DNA of 64,000 bases. Source: Pseudomonas sp. F(2018). Its GTDB lineage: Bacteria > Pseudomonadota > Gammaproteobacteria > Pseudomonadales > Pseudomonadaceae. The stretch's first letter is position 1, and each line of letters begins with the position of its first letter. Below the pieces are notes generated by a model. The model saw only the letters and a list, made by a program, of their open reading frames with translations, did not search any database and was not told the origin of the DNA. Positions 42,794 through 51,812 of this stretch are shown one piece after another. Position numbers and translations under genes: made by a program. The stretch is taken from NCBI RefSeq assembly GCF_005508865.1, contig NZ_SCOM01000002.1:496001-560000 (forward strand). Reading direction: 5' to 3'.

Positions 42794-43819
42794 ATGTACG
42801 ACCTGGCCCGCGCGCTGCTGTTCCGTCTTGCCCCCGAAACTTCTCACGAACTGTCCATCGACCTGATCGGTGCCGGTGGCCGTCTGGGCCTCAACGGCCT
42901 GGTGTGCAAGGCGCCGAGCAACCTGCCGGTAAGCGTGATGGGGCTGCAGTTCCCCAACCCCGTGGGCCTGGCCGCCGGCCTGGACAAGAACGGTGACGCC
43001 ATCGACGGCTTCGCCCAGCTCGGCTTCGGTTTCGTCGAGATCGGCACCGTGACCCCGCGCCCGCAGCCGGGCAACCCCAAGCCGCGCCTGTTCCGCCTGC
43101 CGGAAGCCACCGCGATCATCAATCGCATGGGCTTCAACAACCATGGCGTCGATCACCTGCTTGCCCGGGTCGCTGCGGCCAAGTACAAGGGCGTGCTGGG
43201 CATCAATATCGGCAAGAACTTCGATACCCCGGTCGAGCGCGCGGTGGATGACTACCTGATCGGCCTGGACAAGGTCTACGCCCACGCCAGCTACGTCACC
43301 GTCAACGTCAGCTCGCCCAACACCCCGGGCCTGCGCAGCCTGCAGTTCGGTGACCAGCTCAAGCAGCTGCTCGAAGCCCTGCGCCTGCGCCAGGAAGACC
43401 TGGCCGTGCAGCACGGCAAGCGCGTGCCGCTGGCGATCAAGATCGCCCCGGACATGAGCGACGAGGAAACCGTGCAGGTGGCCCAGGCCCTGGTGGAAAC
43501 CGGCATGGACGCGGTGATCGCTACCAACACCACGCTGGGGCGTGAGGGCGTGGAGAATCTGCCGTTCGGTAACGAGGCCGGTGGCCTGTCCGGCGCGCCG
43601 GTGCGCGACAAGAGCACTCATACCGTGCGCGTGCTGGCCGGCGAGCTGAAGGGCCGTCTGCCGATCATCGCCGTGGGCGGCATCACCGAGGGCGCGCATG
43701 CGGCGGAGAAGATCGCCGCCGGGGCCAGCCTGGTGCAGATCTATTCCGGGTTCATCTACAAGGGGCCGGCGCTGATTCGCGAGGCGGTGGATGCCATCGC
43801 CGCGCTGCCCAGGAACTGA
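42794..43819 (+). CDS. pyrD: Dihydroorotate dehydrogenase (quinone)
   Basis: 341-residue class 2 enzyme that oxidises dihydroorotate to orotate with FMN and passes electrons to ubiquinone, fourth step of pyrimidine synthesis. The N-terminal membrane-associating helices ([24 protein letters not shown]) distinguish class 2. FMN and substrate motifs: [65 protein letters not shown] with the catalytic serine, KIAPDM, ATNTT and the phosphate loop [22 protein letters not shown]. Confidence 0.97.
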   Translation: MYDLARALLFRLAPETSHELSIDLIGAGGRLGLNGLVCKAPSNLPVSVMGLQFPNPVGLAAGLDKNGDAIDGFAQLGFGFVEIGTVTPRPQPGNPKPRLFRLPEATAIINRMGFNNHGVDHLLARVAAAKYKGVLGINIGKNFDTPVERAVDDYLIGLDKVYAHASYVTVNVSSPNTPGLRSLQFGDQLKQLLEALRLRQEDLAVQHGKRVPLAIKIAPDMSDEETVQVAQALVETGMDAVIATNTTLGREGVENLPFGNEAGGLSGAPVRDKSTHTVRVLAGELKGRLPIIAVGGITEGAHAAEKIAAGASLVQIYSGFIYKGPALIREAVDAIAALPRN

Positions 43820-43824
43820 AGTCA

Positions 43825-43850
43825 TAAAAAAGGGCCCCGGAGGGGCCCTT
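43825..43850 (-). terminator. Terminator of rmf (and possibly pyrD)
   Basis: AAGGGCCCC and GGGGCCCTT form a 9-bp stem. The minus strand continues into a T-run (complement of the A-run at 43825-43831), so it is a strong terminator for rmf and only a weak one for pyrD. Confidence 0.75.
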
Positions 43851-43906
43851 GGGCTCTCGCCCACCGCCCGGATGGGACGGTCTGGTGAAGTCGGGGTGAT
43901 CCTGAT

Positions 43907-44122
43907 TCAGCCGACGGCGTGGAGTTCGTTGAGTCTGTGGATGCCGGCGGTGCCGGTCAGTCCGTCCCAGTTGTCACCGCGGCCCTCGCGCCAGCCGTTG
44001 ATCCAGGCTTGACGGGTAGTAGGGTGGGTGAAAGGACACATATCGCGGGATTTACCATGAATGCCGTGCTGATAGCCGCGCAAGAAAGCTCGTTCCAACG
44101 GATCACGCTTAAGTCTTCTCAT
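43907..44122 (-). CDS. rmf: Ribosome modulation factor
   Basis: 71-residue basic protein that dimerises 70S ribosomes into inactive 100S particles in stationary phase. The sequence RRLKRDPLERAFLRGYQHGIHGKSRDMCPF and RQAWINGWREGRGDNW is the Rmf signature and nearly the usual length. GAGGG stands 9 bp before the ATG. It is convergent with pyrD and divergent from rlmKL, the arrangement known in P. aeruginosa. Its long leader holds two stable hairpins. Confidence 0.97.
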   Translation of the reverse strand: MRRLKRDPLERAFLRGYQHGIHGKSRDMCPFTHPTTRQAWINGWREGRGDNWDGLTGTAGIHRLNELHAVG

Positions 44123-44527
44123 CGGGTGTTGCCCTCACTGTTGACTGTTATGTCCCGTTGGCCCCGTGGTGGGACCGGGCAGAAATGCTTCTGCCAGTAG
44201 GGCCCGCTGCCGGCGTGGCGGGCCACCTGCCAGCACCATTGCGGTGCCGGCCTGAGTTGATTTCTATCGAATGCGTTCCACCCTGTGAATGATCGTTTTG
44301 TCATAAGGACGTAACGTGAGTGGGAGGGGAGCCATAAGGTTCAACCCTTTTTTGCGGGGCCCACTGCTGAGGGCCGCGCCATTGGGGAACCTCGGCTCTC
44401 TACGCAGGCGCTTTGCCATTGCGAACTGCTCTCGTCTGCGAGCGCTGTTTATTCCGACGAAGGGTCGCGCTGCGACGTCTCGTCACACTAAGGTGGCCCA
44501 CAGGCCACCCCGATTACTGGATGCCCC
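44123..44527. promoter_or_regulatory. 405-bp divergent region rmf/rlmKL with several hairpins
   Basis: No gene is supported. On the rmf side two perfect hairpins lie 56-100 bp upstream of its start: GGCAGAA / TTCTGCC with loop ATGC (44178-44195) and GGCCCGC / GCGGGCC (44201-44224). On the rlmKL side are GTCGC / GCGAC (44464-44476) and GGTGGCC / GGCCACC with loop CACA (44492-44509), the last only 18 bp before the rlmKL ATG, where it could hinder ribosome binding. I see no convincing -35/-10 pair. Confidence 0.5.
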
Positions 44528-46720
44528 ATGTCTGACCGCTACGAACTGATCCTCACCTGCCCCAAGAGCCTGGAAGGCCTGCTGCTCGAAGAAACCGGCG
44601 GCCTGGGCCTGGAGGAGGCGCGTGAGCAGACCGCCGCCGTGCGTGGCTTCGCGCCCATCGAGGTGGGTTATCGCCTGTGCCTCTGGTCGCGCCTGGCCAA
44701 CCGCGTGCTGCTGGTGTTGCGCCGCTTCCCGGTACAGAACGCCGAGGAGCTGTACCAGGGCGTGCTGGCGGTGGACTGGGCCGAGCACCTGGACCCGGCC
44801 GGTACCCTGGCGGTGGAGTTCAGCGGCCATGGCGCCGGCATCGACAACACCCACTTCGGCGCGCTGAAGGTCAAGGACGCCATCGTCGACAAGCTGCGCA
44901 CCCCGGCCGGCACCCGCCCGTCGATCGACAAGGTCGACCCGGACCTGCGCGTGCATCTGCGCCTGGACAAGGGCGAGGCGGTACTGTCGCTGGATCTGGC
45001 CGGGCATAGCCTGCACCAGCGCGGCTATCGCCTGCAGCAGGGCGCCGCGCCGCTCAAGGAGAACCTGGCCGCGGCCATCCTGATCCGCGCCGGCTGGCCG
45101 CGCATCGCCGCCGAGGGCGGCGCCCTGGCCGACCCCATGTGTGGCGTCGGCACCTTCCTGGTCGAGGCGGCGATGATGGCCGCCGACATGGCGCCGAACC
45201 TGAAGCGTGAGCGCTGGGGCTTCTCCAACTGGCTGGGCCATGTGCCGGCAATCTGGAAGAAGCTGCACGCTGAGGCCGAGCAGCGCGCCGCCGCCGGCCT
45301 GGCCAGGCCGCCGCTGTGGATTCGCGGCTACGAGGCCGATCCGCGGCTGATCCAGCCGGCACGCAACAACATCGAGCGCGCCGGGCTCGGCGAGTGGGTC
45401 AAGCTGTACCAGGGCGAGCTGGCCACCTTCGAGCCGCGCCCGGACAAGAACCAGACCGGCCTGATCGTCAGCAACCCGCCCTATGGCGAGCGTCTGGGCG
45501 ACGAGGCGAGCCTGCTGTATCTCTACCAGAACCTCGGCGAGCGTCTGCGCCAGAGCTGCCTGAACTGGGAGGCGGCGGTGTTCACCGGCGCGCCCGAGCT
45601 GGGCAAGCGCATGGGTCTGCGCAGCCACAAGCAGTACGCCTTCTGGAACGGCGCGCTGCCGTGCAAGCTGCTGCTGTTCAAGGTGCTGCCGCAGCAGTTC
45701 GTCACCGGTGAGCGCAGCGAGCGCCGCCAGCCTGGCGAGGAGGGCGCTGCGGCGCCGGTGGCCAGCGAGCCGGCGCGCCTGTCCGAGGGTGGGCAGATGT
45801 TCGCCAACCGCCTGCAGAAGAACCTCAAGAGCCTGGGCAAGTGGGCGAAGAAGGCCGGCATCGAGTGCTATCGCCTGTACGACGCCGACATGCCCGAGTA
45901 CGCCCTGGCCATCGACCTGTACCGCGACTGGGTGCATGTGCAGGAATACGCGCCGCCGCGTTCCATCGATCCGGACAAGGCCCAGGCGCGCCTGCTCGAC
46001 GCCCTGGCGGCGATCCCGGTGGCCCTCGGCGTGGCACCGGACAAGGTGGTGATCAAGCGCCGCGAGCGCCAGGCCGGCACCAAGCAGTACGAGCGCCAGG
46101 CCACCCAGGGTCAGTTCATGGAGGTCAACGAAGGCGGCGTGCGCCTGCTGGTCAACCTGACCGACTACCTGGATACCGGCCTGTTCCTCGACCACCGCCC
46201 GCTGCGCCTGCGCATCCAGCAGGAGGCGGCCGGCAAGCGCTTCCTCAACCTGTTCTGCTACACCGCCACGGCGACCGTGCACGCGGCCAAGGGCGGTGCG
46301 CGCAGCACCACCAGCGTCGACCTGTCGAAGACCTACCTGGACTGGGCGCGGCGCAACCTGTCGCTCAACGGCTTCTCCGACAAGAACCGCCTGGAGCAGG
46401 GCGACGTGATGGCCTGGCTGGAGGCCGATCGCGGCGAATACGAGCTGATCTTCATCGACCCGCCGACCTTCTCCAATTCCAAGCGCATGGAAGGGGTGTT
46501 CGACGTGCAGCGCGACCACGTGCACCTGCTCGACCTGGCCATGGCGCGCCTGGCCAGGGGCGGCGTGCTGTATTTCTCCAACAACTTCCGCAAGTTCCAG
46601 CTCGATGAGAGCCTGGCCGAGCGTTACGCGGTGGAGGAGATCAGCGCGCAGACCGTCGACCAGGACTTCGCCCGTAACGCGAAGATCCACCGGGCCTGGC
46701 GCCTGACCGCCAAGGCCTGA
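44528..46720 (+). CDS. rlmL: Bifunctional 23S rRNA methyltransferase RlmKL
   Basis: 730-residue fusion enzyme: RlmL methylates N2 of G2445 and RlmK N7 of G2069. In order: THUMP domain (residues 45-155, with VKDAIVDKLR), the RlmL methyltransferase with the catalytic NPPYGERL motif and DPMCGVGTFLVEAA, then after a linker near residue 400 the RlmK domain (YDADMPEYALAIDLY, RFLNLFCYTATATVHAAKGGA, FIDPPTFSNSKRM). The length equals that of other gammaproteobacterial fusions. Its function in 50S assembly fits the neighbouring rmf gene. A strong terminator follows. Confidence 0.96.
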   Translation: MSDRYELILTCPKSLEGLLLEETGGLGLEEAREQTAAVRGFAPIEVGYRLCLWSRLANRVLLVLRRFPVQNAEELYQGVLAVDWAEHLDPAGTLAVEFSGHGAGIDNTHFGALKVKDAIVDKLRTPAGTRPSIDKVDPDLRVHLRLDKGEAVLSLDLAGHSLHQRGYRLQQGAAPLKENLAAAILIRAGWPRIAAEGGALADPMCGVGTFLVEAAMMAADMAPNLKRERWGFSNWLGHVPAIWKKLHAEAEQRAAAGLARPPLWIRGYEADPRLIQPARNNIERAGLGEWVKLYQGELATFEPRPDKNQTGLIVSNPPYGERLGDEASLLYLYQNLGERLRQSCLNWEAAVFTGAPELGKRMGLRSHKQYAFWNGALPCKLLLFKVLPQQFVTGERSERRQPGEEGAAAPVASEPARLSEGGQMFANRLQKNLKSLGKWAKKAGIECYRLYDADMPEYALAIDLYRDWVHVQEYAPPRSIDPDKAQARLLDALAAIPVALGVAPDKVVIKRRERQAGTKQYERQATQGQFMEVNEGGVRLLVNLTDYLDTGLFLDHRPLRLRIQQEAAGKRFLNLFCYTATATVHAAKGGARSTTSVDLSKTYLDWARRNLSLNGFSDKNRLEQGDVMAWLEADRGEYELIFIDPPTFSNSKRMEGVFDVQRDHVHLLDLAMARLARGGVLYFSNNFRKFQLDESLAERYAVEEISAQTVDQDFARNAKIHRAWRLTAKA

Positions 46721-46732
46721 TGCAGCGCCCAT

Positions 46733-46761
46733 AAAAAAGCCCGCCGAATGGCGGGCTTTTT
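46733..46761. terminator. Bidirectional terminator between rlmKL and dacB
   Basis: AAAAGCCCGCC and GGCGGGCTTTT pair perfectly with a GAAT loop; T-runs follow on both strands. It separates the converging rlmKL and dacB genes. Confidence 0.85.
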
Positions 46762-46774
46762 CGTTGCGGCGCAC

Positions 46775-48208
46775 TCAGCGCCGGTAGATGTCCAGCAGCA
46801 CCTGATCGAGGATCGCCGAGGCGCCCCAGGGGCGCGGGTCGTTGAGGATCGCCACCACCACCCAGTTCTGGCCCTTGGCCGTGCGGGTGAAGCCGGCGAT
46901 GGCTCGCACGTTGTTCAGGGTGCCGGTCTTGATGTGGCCCTGGCCTTCCATGCCGGTGCGCTTGAGGCGCTTGCGCATGGTGCCATCCATGCCCACCAGC
47001 GGCATCGAGGCGATGAACTCCGCCGCATAGGGGCTGTGCCAGGCGGCCTGCAGCATGCCGGCCATCTCGCGGGCGCTGACTCTTTCTGCGCGCGACAGGC
47101 CGGAGCCGTTCTCGATCACCAGATGCGGCGCAGTGATGCCCTTCTTCGCCAGCCAGTTGCGGATCACCCGCTGGGCGGCCTTGGCATCGTCCGGATCGGC
47201 GCGGTCGCGGAAGTTCTGGCCCAGGCTGAGGAACAGCTGCTGGGCCATGGTGTTGTTACTGTACTTGTTGATGTCGCGGATGATCTCGGTGAGGTCCGGC
47301 GAGAAGGTGCGCGCCAGCAGCTTGGCGTTCTTCGGCACGTCGCCGACGCGGTCCTTGCCGATGATGCTGCCGCCCAGCTCCTGCCAGATGGCGCGCACGG
47401 CGCCGGCGGCGTAGGCCGGGTGGTCGAGCAGGGCCAGGTAGGTCTGGGCGCTGCAGCCCTCGGCCAGCTTGCCGGTCACCACCAGGGTGGTGCCGTCGAA
47501 CTGGGTCACCGGGTTGTAGCGCACGTCCGGCCAGGCCGGGCACTTGGCGCCGCCGAGGGCCTTGACCTTGTTGTCGATGCGCACGTTGGTCAGTGGTGGC
47601 TCCATCATCACGCTGACCTTGCCGCCACTGGTGCGGGCGATCATGCGTACGGCCTTGAGGTTGACCAGCAGCGAGTCGGGGCCGACCAGGAACGGCTTGT
47701 TGGGATCGCCACCGTCGTCGTTGAAGCTGGGCAGTTGCGGATGGTGGAAGTGTCCGCGGTCCAGCACCAGGTCGCCGGTGATCTGCTGCACGCCGTTGGC
47801 GCGCAGGTCGCGCATCATCAGCCAGAGCTTCTCCATGTTCAGCTTGGGGTCGCCGCCACCCTTGAGGTAGAGGTTGCCGTTGAGCACGCCGTTTTTCAGC
47901 GGGCCGTCGCCATAGAACTCGGTGCGCCACTGGTGGGTGGGGCCGAGCAGTTCCAGGGCGGCGTAGGTGGTGACCAGCTTCATGGTCGAGGCCGGGTTCA
48001 CCGACACATCGGCGTTGTGGATGATGCCGCCGCCGCTGCCATCCAGCGGCAGGGCCACCAGCGACAGGCTGCTGGCCTGCAGCTTGTTGGCCTTGAGCGA
48101 CTGCTGGACCTTGGCCGGCAGCGTGCTGCTGACCTGGGCGGCGGAGAGGGGAAGAGCGACGGGAAGCAGGAGCGAAGCGACGACGAGACTGCGGAACGTT
48201 CTGATCAT
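46775..48208 (-). CDS. dacB: D-alanyl-D-alanine carboxypeptidase/endopeptidase (PBP4)
   Basis: 477-residue class C low-molecular-weight penicillin-binding protein in the periplasm. It trims pentapeptides and cuts DD-crosslinks in peptidoglycan; in P. aeruginosa its loss derepresses ampC. A signal peptide (RTFRSLVVASLLLPVALPLSA) is followed by the active-site S74-T-M-K77, the YSNN motif (SxN) and K427-T-G. The large insertion between SxxK and SxN (VMMEPPLTNVRI, LDHPAYAAGAVRAIWQELGG) is typical. I start at the ATG at 48208, since the 21 codons upstream would disrupt the signal peptide. Confidence 0.94.
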   Translation of the reverse strand: MIRTFRSLVVASLLLPVALPLSAAQVSSTLPAKVQQSLKANKLQASSLSLVALPLDGSGGGIIHNADVSVNPASTMKLVTTYAALELLGPTHQWRTEFYGDGPLKNGVLNGNLYLKGGGDPKLNMEKLWLMMRDLRANGVQQITGDLVLDRGHFHHPQLPSFNDDGGDPNKPFLVGPDSLLVNLKAVRMIARTSGGKVSVMMEPPLTNVRIDNKVKALGGAKCPAWPDVRYNPVTQFDGTTLVVTGKLAEGCSAQTYLALLDHPAYAAGAVRAIWQELGGSIIGKDRVGDVPKNAKLLARTFSPDLTEIIRDINKYSNNTMAQQLFLSLGQNFRDRADPDDAKAAQRVIRNWLAKKGITAPHLVIENGSGLSRAERVSAREMAGMLQAAWHSPYAAEFIASMPLVGMDGTMRKRLKRTGMEGQGHIKTGTLNNVRAIAGFTRTAKGQNWVVVAILNDPRPWGASAILDQVLLDIYRR

Positions 48209-48404
48209 TGGCACGGGCCCAGGCAGAAAAAGGGCGAAAAGAGGTGCGGATACCGCTGTTTTGCCGCGCATTATGCCCCAAGCATGCAGGCCTGGGGGCT
48301 CGAACAGCCGATCGCGCGGGCTTTATTTCTGAACGGGCGGGCAGCTCGCGCGGCAACCTGCTAGAGTGCCGCCCGTTGCAATCAATGAGTATCTAGGAGT
48401 GTTT

Positions 48405-48746
48405 ATGGCCACCAACCGTTCCCGCCGCCTGCGCAAGAAACTGTGCGTCGACGAATTCCAGGAACTGGGCTGCGAGCTGACCCTCGGCTTCAACGAAGGC
48501 CTGAGCGAAGAAGGCGCCGACAAGTTCGTTGACGAGTTCCTGCGCGACGGCATCGACGCCAACGGCCTGGGCTACGTCGGCGGTGAAGACTACGGCTTCG
48601 TGTGCCTGGCCAAGCGTGGCTCGGTCAACGAGGAGCAGCGCGCTGCCCTGGAAGCCTGGCTGAAGGGCCGCAAAGAGCTGAGCGAATTCAGCCTCAGCCC
48701 GCTGATGGACGTGTGGTATCCGGAAAACCCGGTGAACAAGGCCTGA
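48405..48746 (+). CDS. yggL: YggL family 50S ribosome-binding protein
   Basis: 113-residue protein of the YggL (DUF469) family: NRSRRLRKKLCVDEFQELGCEL, VDEFLRDGIDANGLGYVGGEDYGFVCLAKRGSVNEEQR and LSEFSLSPLMDVWYP are diagnostic. The E. coli protein associates with the 50S subunit during assembly. GGAG stands before the ATG at 48405. With rlmKL and rmf this gives a local group of ribosome-related genes. A strong terminator follows. Confidence 0.92.
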   Translation: MATNRSRRLRKKLCVDEFQELGCELTLGFNEGLSEEGADKFVDEFLRDGIDANGLGYVGGEDYGFVCLAKRGSVNEEQRAALEAWLKGRKELSEFSLSPLMDVWYPENPVNKA

Positions 48747-48767
48747 TCGGCCACCACGCGAATGAAA

Positions 48768-48793
48768 GAGCCCGGCCAGTGCCGGGCTTTTTT
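48768..48793 (+). terminator. Terminator after yggL
   Basis: GCCCGGC and GCCGGGC pair with a CAGT loop and are followed by six T. It lies between yggL and the converging HD-GYP gene. Confidence 0.85.
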
Positions 48794-48804
48794 GTGGTCG
48801 GGAT

Positions 48805-51759
48805 TCAGCCCAGGCCGGCCTTGGCCAGGATCGCCGCGGTGTCCACCGGGTCGATCTGCTCGGGGCGCAGGTAGCGCTCGGCGTACGCCAGCGGAATGCC
48901 GCTGCGCACGAACAGGCCGAACAGCTCCGGGTCGATGTGGGCGCCGCGGCACATGCCGGCCATGATGTTGAGCGACTCGGTGAGGGTCTTGCCCTTCTTG
49001 TACGGCCGATCCACCGCGGTGAGCGCCTCGAAGATGTCGGCGATCGCCATCATCCGCGCCGGCAGGCTCATCTCCTCGCGCCTCAGGCGTTTCGGGTAGC
49101 CGCTGCCGTCCATCTTCTCGTGGTGCCCGCCGGCGATCTCCGAGACGTTCGCCAGGTGCCTGGGGAACGGCAGGTGATCGAGCATGCGGATGGTCTGCAC
49201 CATGTGGTTGTTGATCAGATAGCGCTCTTCGGCGGTGAGGGTGCCGCGGGCTATCCCTAAGTTGTACAGCTCGCCGCGGTTGTGTTTGTAGGCCGGCACG
49301 TCGAGCTTGAAGCCCCAGGGGTTGTCCGCCGGGATCAGCTCGCTGTCCGGGCGCTCCAGCAGGTGCTCGGGTTTGTCCGCCAGCAGAGGCTCCTGCACCG
49401 GCAGCACGGGGGCAGGGGTTCGTGCCTGGCGCTGGTTCTCTTCCCAGGACACGCCGATGCGGTCGTCCAGGGTCCTCGTCCAGGTCCGCGCGCCGATGCT
49501 GCGCAGGCGTTCCAGATCGGCATCGGCCATGGCTTCGCCGCCCAGGTTGCAGCGGGCGATGAAGGCGAATTCGTCATCCAGTGCGGCCAGGGTCTCGTCG
49601 CGCAGGGTGGCCAGGCCGGCCTCCGCGCCGCCCTTGGCCACGCCTTCCCAGTAGGCGATCCAGGCATCGCGCTTGAGCACCTCGAAGCGGGTGCGTACCT
49701 CGTGGATGCGGTCGTAGATGGTCTCCAGCTTGGTCGCCTTGTCCACCACGTATTCCGGCGTGGTGACCTTGCCGCAGTCGTGCAGCCAGGCGGCGATATG
49801 CAGGGCCTCCCATTCCTCGTCGCTGGGCTGGTAGCCGGCGAACGGCTCGGCGTCGCTGGCGGCGGCGGCGCGGGCGAGCATCAGGGTCAGCTCCGGCACG
49901 CGCTGGCAGTGGCCGCCGGTGTAGGGGCTCTTGGCGTCGATGGCGCCGGCGATCAGCTGGATGAAGGCGTCGAGCAGCTGCTTCTGCTGCTCCAGCAGGC
50001 GCTGGCTCTCGATGCACAGGGCGGCCACGCCGGATACCGCCTCGACGTAGGCGATGCGTTGCGGCTTGAGCATGGTCGGCTCGGCTTCCTCGCCGGTATC
50101 GCGGTGCAGCAGCATCAGCACGCCGACCGTCTCGCCCTGGCGGTTGTGCAGGCCGGTGCAGACCAGGTGGATGCGCGGACTGTCGAGGGTGTGCAGCAGG
50201 CTCTGGAAGCCTTCGGCCTGGTCGAAACCGAGCGAGGCCACGGCGGTGGCGCCGCCCTCGGCCGGTTGGCGAATCCAGCTGGGGATGTGGGTGGCGCCGG
50301 CCGGGTATTCGGGGATGCGGTGCTGTTCCAGGCTGTGCTGTTCGTCGTTGATGAACAGGCCATGGGGTTCCAGCTTGCCGCTGCTGCCGTCACGCAGGTA
50401 GAGCAGGCCGGCGCTGGCCTCGCTGAGGTCCACCGTCTCCTTCAGCACGCGGCGCAGCAGCGCGTCGAAGCGGGTCTCGGCGGACAGGCTGGCGGTGATG
50501 TCGAGGAAGCTGGACAGGGTGTCCTTCATCTTGCCCATGGCCACGGCCAGTTGGTCGATCTCCAGCACCGGCGAGCGGCCGCTGGCCGGGTGGGCGAAGT
50601 TGAAGCTGCGGATCGCCTCGGCCTCGGCGACCAGCGCGCGCAGCGGCTTGACCAGCAGGCGCGACATCAGCCAGCCCAGCGGGATGCACAGCAGCAGGAT
50701 GGTCAGCGTTAGCACCGCGCCTTGCCAGCGGATGCGGTAGGCGTCGGCGAGCAATTCTTCCTCCGGCGCCAGCAGGGCCAGGCGCAGGCCGTTGGGGCCG
50801 CCCTCGTCGAGCTGGCTGTAGGACACCTGCCAGCGCTTGCCAGCCAGTTTCATGGCGCCTTCGCGGTCCTTTTCCAGGCCGCGCTGGAACAGCTCGCCGA
50901 GGGCCGGGCTGAGGCGCTCGACCTGGGCCAGGTGGGTGGTGCCGTTGCTCACCACCAGCTTGTCGATGTCCGGGTAGGCCACCGCGGCGCCATCCGGGCG
51001 GTACAGCACCACCTCGGTGGAGGGCGTGACCTTGTGCCGGGCCAGGGTGGCGGAGAGGTCGGCCAGGGTCAGATCGGCGCCGAGCACCGTGTCGCCGCTG
51101 CTGGTGCGGGCGAGGGTGGTGCCGACGTCCTTGGTGGAGAAGAAGGCATAGGGCTCGGTGGTGATCAGTTCGCCGCGCTCGCGGGCGCTCTGGTACCAGG
51201 GGCGGGTGCGCGGGTCGTACTTCTCGCTGAGGTTCTGCCGGCGGCTGATCCAGTTGAGTTCGGCGTCGAAGAACTGCGACTCGGAGATCGGCCGCGCCTC
51301 GCCGGTGCGGTCGATGGTCCAGACCTGGAAGGCCGCGTTGGCCGGGGCGTCGAAGATCTGCTTGAGCCGCTCGTCGCGCAGCGGCCGCACCATGAAGAAG
51401 TCGCCGTCCTCGTAGCCCAGGTAGAGCGAGGCCAGCTTGGGGTTGTCGCGCAGGGCCTGGGCGAAGACCGGCAGCAGGTTCATGCGCTGGTAGCTGTCGC
51501 GCGACAGGTTGCGCTCGTTGAGGGCGAGCAGGCCGAGCAGGTGACGGATCGGCTGGTAGGTGTACTGCAGGTCGGCTTCCACCTCCTCGCGCATCTGGGC
51601 GAACAGCTGTTTGCTGCTGGAGAGGATGACCTGGGTGGTCTGGTAGTAGTTGAACAGGCCGAGGATCACGCCGCTGCCGAGCAGCAGCAGGGTGAACAGC
51701 ACGCTGATATGGACGTGGAGTGGAAAGCGGCGTTCTTTGTTTCGAGTCTTGCCCTGCAT
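48805..51759 (-). CDS. dCACHE-HAMP-GAF-HD-GYP membrane phosphodiesterase
   Basis: 984-residue sensor enzyme expected to hydrolyse c-di-GMP. Order: TM helix (HVHISVLFTLLLLGSGVILGLF), periplasmic dCACHE region (about 45-340), second TM (QGAVLTLTILLLCIPLGWLM), HAMP, a GAF-like domain (TRFDALLRRVLKETVDLSEASAGLLYL), then a split HD-GYP domain. The HD pair is H660-D661 (WLHDCGK) and HHEKMDGSGYP is at 879-889, both complete. Between them lie about 219 residues instead of the usual ~60, so the domain contains a ~150-residue insertion. The ATG at 51759 has AAAGGAG; upstream codons are unlikely. Confidence 0.93.
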   Translation of the reverse strand: MQGKTRNKERRFPLHVHISVLFTLLLLGSGVILGLFNYYQTTQVILSSSKQLFAQMREEVEADLQYTYQPIRHLLGLLALNERNLSRDSYQRMNLLPVFAQALRDNPKLASLYLGYEDGDFFMVRPLRDERLKQIFDAPANAAFQVWTIDRTGEARPISESQFFDAELNWISRRQNLSEKYDPRTRPWYQSARERGELITTEPYAFFSTKDVGTTLARTSSGDTVLGADLTLADLSATLARHKVTPSTEVVLYRPDGAAVAYPDIDKLVVSNGTTHLAQVERLSPALGELFQRGLEKDREGAMKLAGKRWQVSYSQLDEGGPNGLRLALLAPEEELLADAYRIRWQGAVLTLTILLLCIPLGWLMSRLLVKPLRALVAEAEAIRSFNFAHPASGRSPVLEIDQLAVAMGKMKDTLSSFLDITASLSAETRFDALLRRVLKETVDLSEASAGLLYLRDGSSGKLEPHGLFINDEQHSLEQHRIPEYPAGATHIPSWIRQPAEGGATAVASLGFDQAEGFQSLLHTLDSPRIHLVCTGLHNRQGETVGVLMLLHRDTGEEAEPTMLKPQRIAYVEAVSGVAALCIESQRLLEQQKQLLDAFIQLIAGAIDAKSPYTGGHCQRVPELTLMLARAAAASDAEPFAGYQPSDEEWEALHIAAWLHDCGKVTTPEYVVDKATKLETIYDRIHEVRTRFEVLKRDAWIAYWEGVAKGGAEAGLATLRDETLAALDDEFAFIARCNLGGEAMADADLERLRSIGARTWTRTLDDRIGVSWEENQRQARTPAPVLPVQEPLLADKPEHLLERPDSELIPADNPWGFKLDVPAYKHNRGELYNLGIARGTLTAEERYLINNHMVQTIRMLDHLPFPRHLANVSEIAGGHHEKMDGSGYPKRLRREEMSLPARMMAIADIFEALTAVDRPYKKGKTLTESLNIMAGMCRGAHIDPELFGLFVRSGIPLAYAERYLRPEQIDPVDTAAILAKAGLG

Positions 51760-51812
51760 TGTCTCACTCCTTTGACAACATCTCAGGTCAGGCCAGAAGC
51801 ATAGCCGCTTCG

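Noticed and set aside
44483..46774. Open frame of 763 codons opposite rlmKL
   Set aside because: Antisense shadow of a firmly identified gene; the sequence is compositionally biased and lacks a ribosome binding site.
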